Assembly: GCA_002684695.1 (NCBI GenBank)
Contig: NYVQ01000045.1
Coordinates: 1 to 26,090 of the forward strand
DNA from: SAR116 cluster bacterium
GTDB lineage: Bacteria; Pseudomonadota; Alphaproteobacteria; Puniceispirillales; GCA-002684695
Direction: 5' to 3'
DNA: 26,090 nt
Made by a program: the position numbers and the translations under genes. Below the pieces are notes generated by a model that was not told where the DNA came from, did not search any database, and saw only the letters and a list, made by a program, of their open reading frames with translations. This document shows, in pieces, positions 23,148 to 26,090 of the stretch. Every line of letters begins with the position of its first letter. Positions within the stretch are counted from its first letter, which is position 1.

Positions 23148-23819
23148 TTATTCAGAGGGTGACCAAATTTTTATTCCCGCATTTGTAAAAGGCACTGCTT
23201 TTGAAACGTTAATTCTTATTAAAATTGGTGTTATTGCCTCAATACACCTTGCAGATAAAATATCACCGGCATTATAAGCATTAGTTTTTAAGCCTTTTTT
23301 TATTAATTCTATAACTTTCAACCTAGCATCTAAATTATTCCCACAAACAAGAATATCACAATTTATATCACACTCAAGGTTATTTAAAATATGCGCAGAA
23401 ACATTATGAAGTGCACCTATAACATGCACATCATCACCAACTATTTTTTGGGCGGCTTCTGTTGCTGATCCCTCATTAGGCATATCAACTTTTTTTGGAT
23501 CTTTACTATCAAGTGGGACCACTATATCTATCAAAATCTTATCATTTAAGTCATGTTTTAAAGACTCCAAAGTAGCATTATGACCTGACCATGGAACAGA
23601 TAATATTACAAACTCAGTTGATTTTGAAACAGCGGTTTTATTATCAAAACCTCTTATATTTTTAAAATTGTTGGGCAACATTTGGTTCAATTCGTGACTT
23701 ATTTCTTCTGCTCGTTCTTTGTCTCTTGATCCAATAATTATATTATGGCCTGATAAAGCTAATCTTTTTGCAAGACCTTTACCCTGAGGTCCAGTTCCTC
23801 CAATAATTGTAATTGTCAT
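23148..23819 (-). CDS. NADPH-dependent F420 reductase (F420H2:NADP oxidoreductase)
   Basis: 223-aa enzyme that exchanges hydride between NADP(H) and F420. The N-terminal Rossmann motif is GGTGPQGKGLA (7-17), followed by IGSRDKERAEE (29-39), the NADP-binding SRD/R pattern typical of the Fno family. FVILSVPWSGHNATLESL (about 71-88) and the C-terminal ARCIEAITPILIRINVSKA (about 190-208) also fit. Its ATG overlaps the cofE stop by four bases (ATGA), and the LLM gene follows 29 bases later, so cofactor synthesis, reduction and use are physically coupled. The gene is often called npdG or fno. Confidence 0.9.
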   Translation of the reverse strand: MTITIIGGTGPQGKGLAKRLALSGHNIIIGSRDKERAEEISHELNQMLPNNFKNIRGFDNKTAVSKSTEFVILSVPWSGHNATLESLKHDLNDKILIDIVVPLDSKDPKKVDMPNEGSATEAAQKIVGDDVHVIGALHNVSAHILNNLECDINCDILVCGNNLDARLKVIELIKKGLKTNAYNAGDILSARCIEAITPILIRINVSKAVPFTNAGIKIWSPSE

Positions 23820-24589
23820 CTAAACATGTCCTCTTCTACTTTTCTTATTAAATCTTTTGATTTGCTATCTGTTTGTTTCCAAATTAGTCCCTGTAGAATT
23901 ACTACTGGGGTTTTAGAGTCTTTTTTAATAACTAAACCAGATGCAGCCGCAATTTCGTCTGCAAAAGCAGGTTCTGTTACCTTTAAACTTCTACCAGAAA
24001 TATCAGATTTACCTTTTTCGTCAATAGTAGCTGGAACTTTATTTAAACCAATAGCAACATTTACTTGTCCTAACCTCCACGGTCTTCCAAATGTATCTGT
24101 TATAACAATTCCTACATTTACATTTAATTTTGTAAAAATATAATCACTTATTTTTTTTGCACTTAAGTCGGGATCTTTAGGCAAAGTGATGACTGTATTG
24201 CTCTCTCCAGTATTTGACTCATCAACTGCAGCATTAGCAGAAATAAAACCTAACTTATGCTCACAAATAATCACTCCTTCATTTTGATCTTTGTGCTTAA
24301 AAGCTCTGATTACATTTTTGCTTTCTTTTAGAATTATTTCAATTTTTCTTGGATCTTTATTTAATTTTTTTGATAGTGTAATTGCCTCTTCGGAAGGTTG
24401 CATATCATCTAAATTATAAATACACCCTTCAGCTTTTGATACAACCTTTTGAGCAATACATATTACATCACCATCATTTAAGTTTGTTTTACTCTCAGAA
24501 ACACATTTTATAATAACCTTGCTAAGGTCATCACCCTTTTTTATTTCAGGAAAATTTTCTAAAGCAAAGATTGATACTTTCGGATTCAT
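23816..24589 (-). CDS. cofE: Coenzyme F420-0:L-glutamate ligase
   Basis: 257-aa GTP-dependent ligase that adds glutamate residues to F420-0. Family signatures are DGDVICIAQKVVSKAEG (38-54), ISANAAVDESNTG (about 114-126) and ITDTFGRPWRLGQVNVAIG (about 158-176), with the GTP/metal-site Asp and Thr visible. It is a stand-alone CofE; the nitroreductase-like C-terminal domain fused in mycobacterial FbiB is absent. Length is normal for archaeal-type CofE. It lies seven bases after cofC and overlaps the F420 reductase. The final cofactor's glutamate tail length cannot be predicted. Confidence 0.93.
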   Translation of the reverse strand: MNPKVSIFALENFPEIKKGDDLSKVIIKCVSESKTNLNDGDVICIAQKVVSKAEGCIYNLDDMQPSEEAITLSKKLNKDPRKIEIILKESKNVIRAFKHKDQNEGVIICEHKLGFISANAAVDESNTGESNTVITLPKDPDLSAKKISDYIFTKLNVNVGIVITDTFGRPWRLGQVNVAIGLNKVPATIDEKGKSDISGRSLKVTEPAFADEIAAASGLVIKKDSKTPVVILQGLIWKQTDSKSKDLIRKVEEDMFR

Positions 24590-24596
24590 AAAAATA

Positions 24597-25256
24597 TTAA
24601 AAGATTATTTTAGGAGTATTTATTTTCGAAATATGATTCATACTAAACCATGCTTGCGTCAAATCTTTTGGTTCGTCAATATCAAAGGTTAAACTATCAA
24701 GCCTAAATATATTTTTCTCTAATTTTAATTTTGACCCAACTTTAATATGTTTATGAAATGAATTTTTACCAAATTTAAATTCAAAATCATTTGGAAGAGA
24801 AATTAATAATGCATTTGTTCCAAAATTTTCAGATGGGCAAATTCGCATTTCATTTAAATGATATGGTGGTGAAATAAATTTTTTTAAGTCTTCCTCTGTT
24901 GGTTTCTCTAAATCACTAGGCAAGAAGCAAAGGGCTCTATATTTTTTTTCAAAGGCAAAATCTTTCGCAATTACAATAGCTTCAGATAATGATTTTGACC
25001 CAGCATCAGAAATAATTATAATTTTATTTTGATTAATAAAATCTGTTGATACGTTATTAGAAGTAATTAAGGCAATGTTTATAACTCTATCAAAATATTT
25101 TTTTAAATTATTTATTTTGCTGATTAATTGGAATAATAAAAAATTTGTAATTTTTATTCGTTGGTTTAGAGACAAGATCTCACCCAATCTTGATTTGGTA
25201 AATTTCAAGTTTTTTATTGGAATTGTAATTAGTAAATTATTATCCAATTCAGTCAT
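24597..25256 (-). CDS. cofC: Phospho(enol)lactate guanylyltransferase (CofC/FbiD)
   Basis: 219-aa nucleotidyltransferase that activates 2-phospholactate or phosphoenolpyruvate with GTP for F420 synthesis. The N-terminal IPIKNLKFTKSRLGEILS is the family start (P.K.l..aKSRL). The middle has LCFLPSDLEKPTEEDL, the metal-binding P.DLP-like site with S in place of the usual acidic partner region. The characteristic FGTNALLISLPNDFEFKFG (around 144-162) is followed by SFHKHIK. Gaps to cofD and cofE are three and seven bases. A 120-base sample is only about 22% GC, among the lowest here. Which of the two substrates is used is unresolved. Confidence 0.9.
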   Translation of the reverse strand: MTELDNNLLITIPIKNLKFTKSRLGEILSLNQRIKITNFLLFQLISKINNLKKYFDRVINIALITSNNVSTDFINQNKIIIISDAGSKSLSEAIVIAKDFAFEKKYRALCFLPSDLEKPTEEDLKKFISPPYHLNEMRICPSENFGTNALLISLPNDFEFKFGKNSFHKHIKVGSKLKLEKNIFRLDSLTFDIDEPKDLTQAWFSMNHISKINTPKIIF

Positions 25257-25259
25257 TAA

Positions 25260-26090
25260 TTATCTTTTTAATTTTTCACTTGCCTCTAAAATTAATAATG
25301 CAAGGTTAAGTTTATCTTTTTGATTTTTCATCAAAATATCAGTGAAAATTGTATTTTTAATCATTTTTTGAATGTCTTCTTCTAAATTTTTATCACTTTT
25401 ATCAATAAAATATAGATCTATTATATCAGAAAAAATTTCTGCGAATCCAATAGCATTTGGCCTCTTCCCAAGCTCTTCCATCATTTTGTTTGCAGGACCT
25501 TTAATAGTTTTATTTCCGATAAATGGGCTTATACCAATTTTAGGTGCGTTAGCCCTAATTAAAGTTTCTCTTATGCCTGGTAATTGAATTATAGGGTTTA
25601 AACTTACAAGTGGATTGGATGGTGCTAAAATAATTAAGTCTGCATTTTGAAGTGATTCAATGCATTCTTTGGTTGGTAATGCTTTTTCAATTCCTTCGAA
25701 CTTTATTTCACTAATCTGAGGCTTGCATTTTTCTTTTACAAAATATTCTTGAAAATTTAACCAACCTATAGATGTTAATAATCTTGTTTGAACAATATCG
25801 TCAGTTGGTAGTATTATGTTTGATTTTATTCCAAATGCTTTTGAAATATCCTTAGCAATATCAGAAGGTCTACTTCCAGAATTCCTTCTCATAGTTCTAT
25901 AAATATGGAGTCCAAAATCTTTATCACCAAGAGTCATCCATGTAGCTTCATTTAATTTTGATAATGTTGATAAAGAATTAAAAGTCTCATCTGACAATCC
26001 CCATCCATACTCTCTATTGATTACCTTTGCTAAAGAATAAGTTAAAGTGTCTATATCAGGTGAAACCCATAAACCATGAAATGTATCATC
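25260..26090 (-). CDS. cofD: 2-phospho-L-lactate transferase CofD, 5' end cut by the window
   Basis: Partial gene: the reading frame stays open from the stop at 25260 to the last base of the window (277 codons) and the start lies beyond. CofD joins the phospho(enol)lactyl group to the deazaflavin precursor Fo. The first visible residues DDTFHGLWVSPDIDTLTYSL match the N-terminal family block after the initial glycine-rich loop, then EYGWGLSDETFNS, ATWMTLGDKDFGLHIYRT, and LAPSNPLVSLNPIIQLPGI near the middle. A TTG at 25997 could be called a start but would remove conserved sequence. About 40-50 N-terminal residues are missing. The substrate is either 2-phospholactate or PEP. Confidence 0.93.
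   Translation of the reverse strand, partial: DDTFHGLWVSPDIDTLTYSLAKVINREYGWGLSDETFNSLSTLSKLNEATWMTLGDKDFGLHIYRTMRRNSGSRPSDIAKDISKAFGIKSNIILPTDDIVQTRLLTSIGWLNFQEYFVKEKCKPQISEIKFEGIEKALPTKECIESLQNADLIILAPSNPLVSLNPIIQLPGIRETLIRANAPKIGISPFIGNKTIKGPANKMMEELGKRPNAIGFAEIFSDIIDLYFIDKSDKNLEEDIQKMIKNTIFTDILMKNQKDKLNLALLILEASEKLKR

Noticed and set aside
25260..25997. cofD taken as a complete gene starting at a TTG codon (25997).
   Set aside because: The frame stays open to the window end and encodes conserved CofD sequence (HGLWVSPDIDT and YGWGL), so the gene is cut by the window and the TTG is internal.
1..26090. CRISPR array, insertion sequence, prophage or toxin-antitoxin genes.
   Set aside because: No regularly spaced repeats, transposase, integrase, phage structural genes or toxin-antitoxin pair were seen on either strand.

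Overview
The window is AT-rich (roughly 30% GC by eye), densely coded DNA with short gaps and almost no mobile DNA. The order PIMT-like methyltransferase > TolC > DUF2497/PopZ-like protein > ValRS on one strand is an alphaproteobacterial arrangement. With the low GC and compact layout it suggests a streamlined, probably marine, alphaproteobacterium. I cannot name the lineage from sequence alone.

Layout. 1-8.2 kb holds housekeeping genes: a dGTPase-like HD hydrolase, divergent from erpA-xthA, then the run yidD, PIMT-like, tolC, popZ-like, valS read leftwards, with a small secreted-protein gene upstream. 8.2-8.5 kb is a non-coding stretch with one strong intrinsic terminator and possible structured RNA. 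8.5-9.0 kb is a VOC-domain protein. 9.0-12.6 kb is a selenium cassette: tRNA-Cys, a flavoprotein-SelD fusion, the tRNA 2-selenouridine synthase and tRNA-Asn, all rightward. 12.6-14.7 kb is accessory: an exported polysaccharide lyase, an ABM-fold monooxygenase and a hypothetical protein divergent from it across a perfect 9-bp inverted repeat. 14.7-17.3 kb has an atypical IlvD/Edd dehydratase divergent from a LysE-type exporter.

17.3-26.1 kb is one unbroken leftward run of ten genes. Transcription enters at the right edge with coenzyme F420 biosynthesis (cofD, cut by the window end, cofC, cofE). It continues through an F420:NADP oxidoreductase, a luciferase-like F420-type oxidoreductase, an omega-amino acid (beta-alanine-type):pyruvate transaminase and an Ldh-family 2-oxoacid reductase. 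It ends with a mannose-phosphate-isomerase-type cupin, an FkbM methyltransferase and a multi-pass permease. Cofactor synthesis, cofactor recycling, an F420-type enzyme and two catabolic-looking enzymes thus lie together, which makes this run the best candidate for an undescribed pathway. The pathway itself is inference; the individual families are mostly clear.
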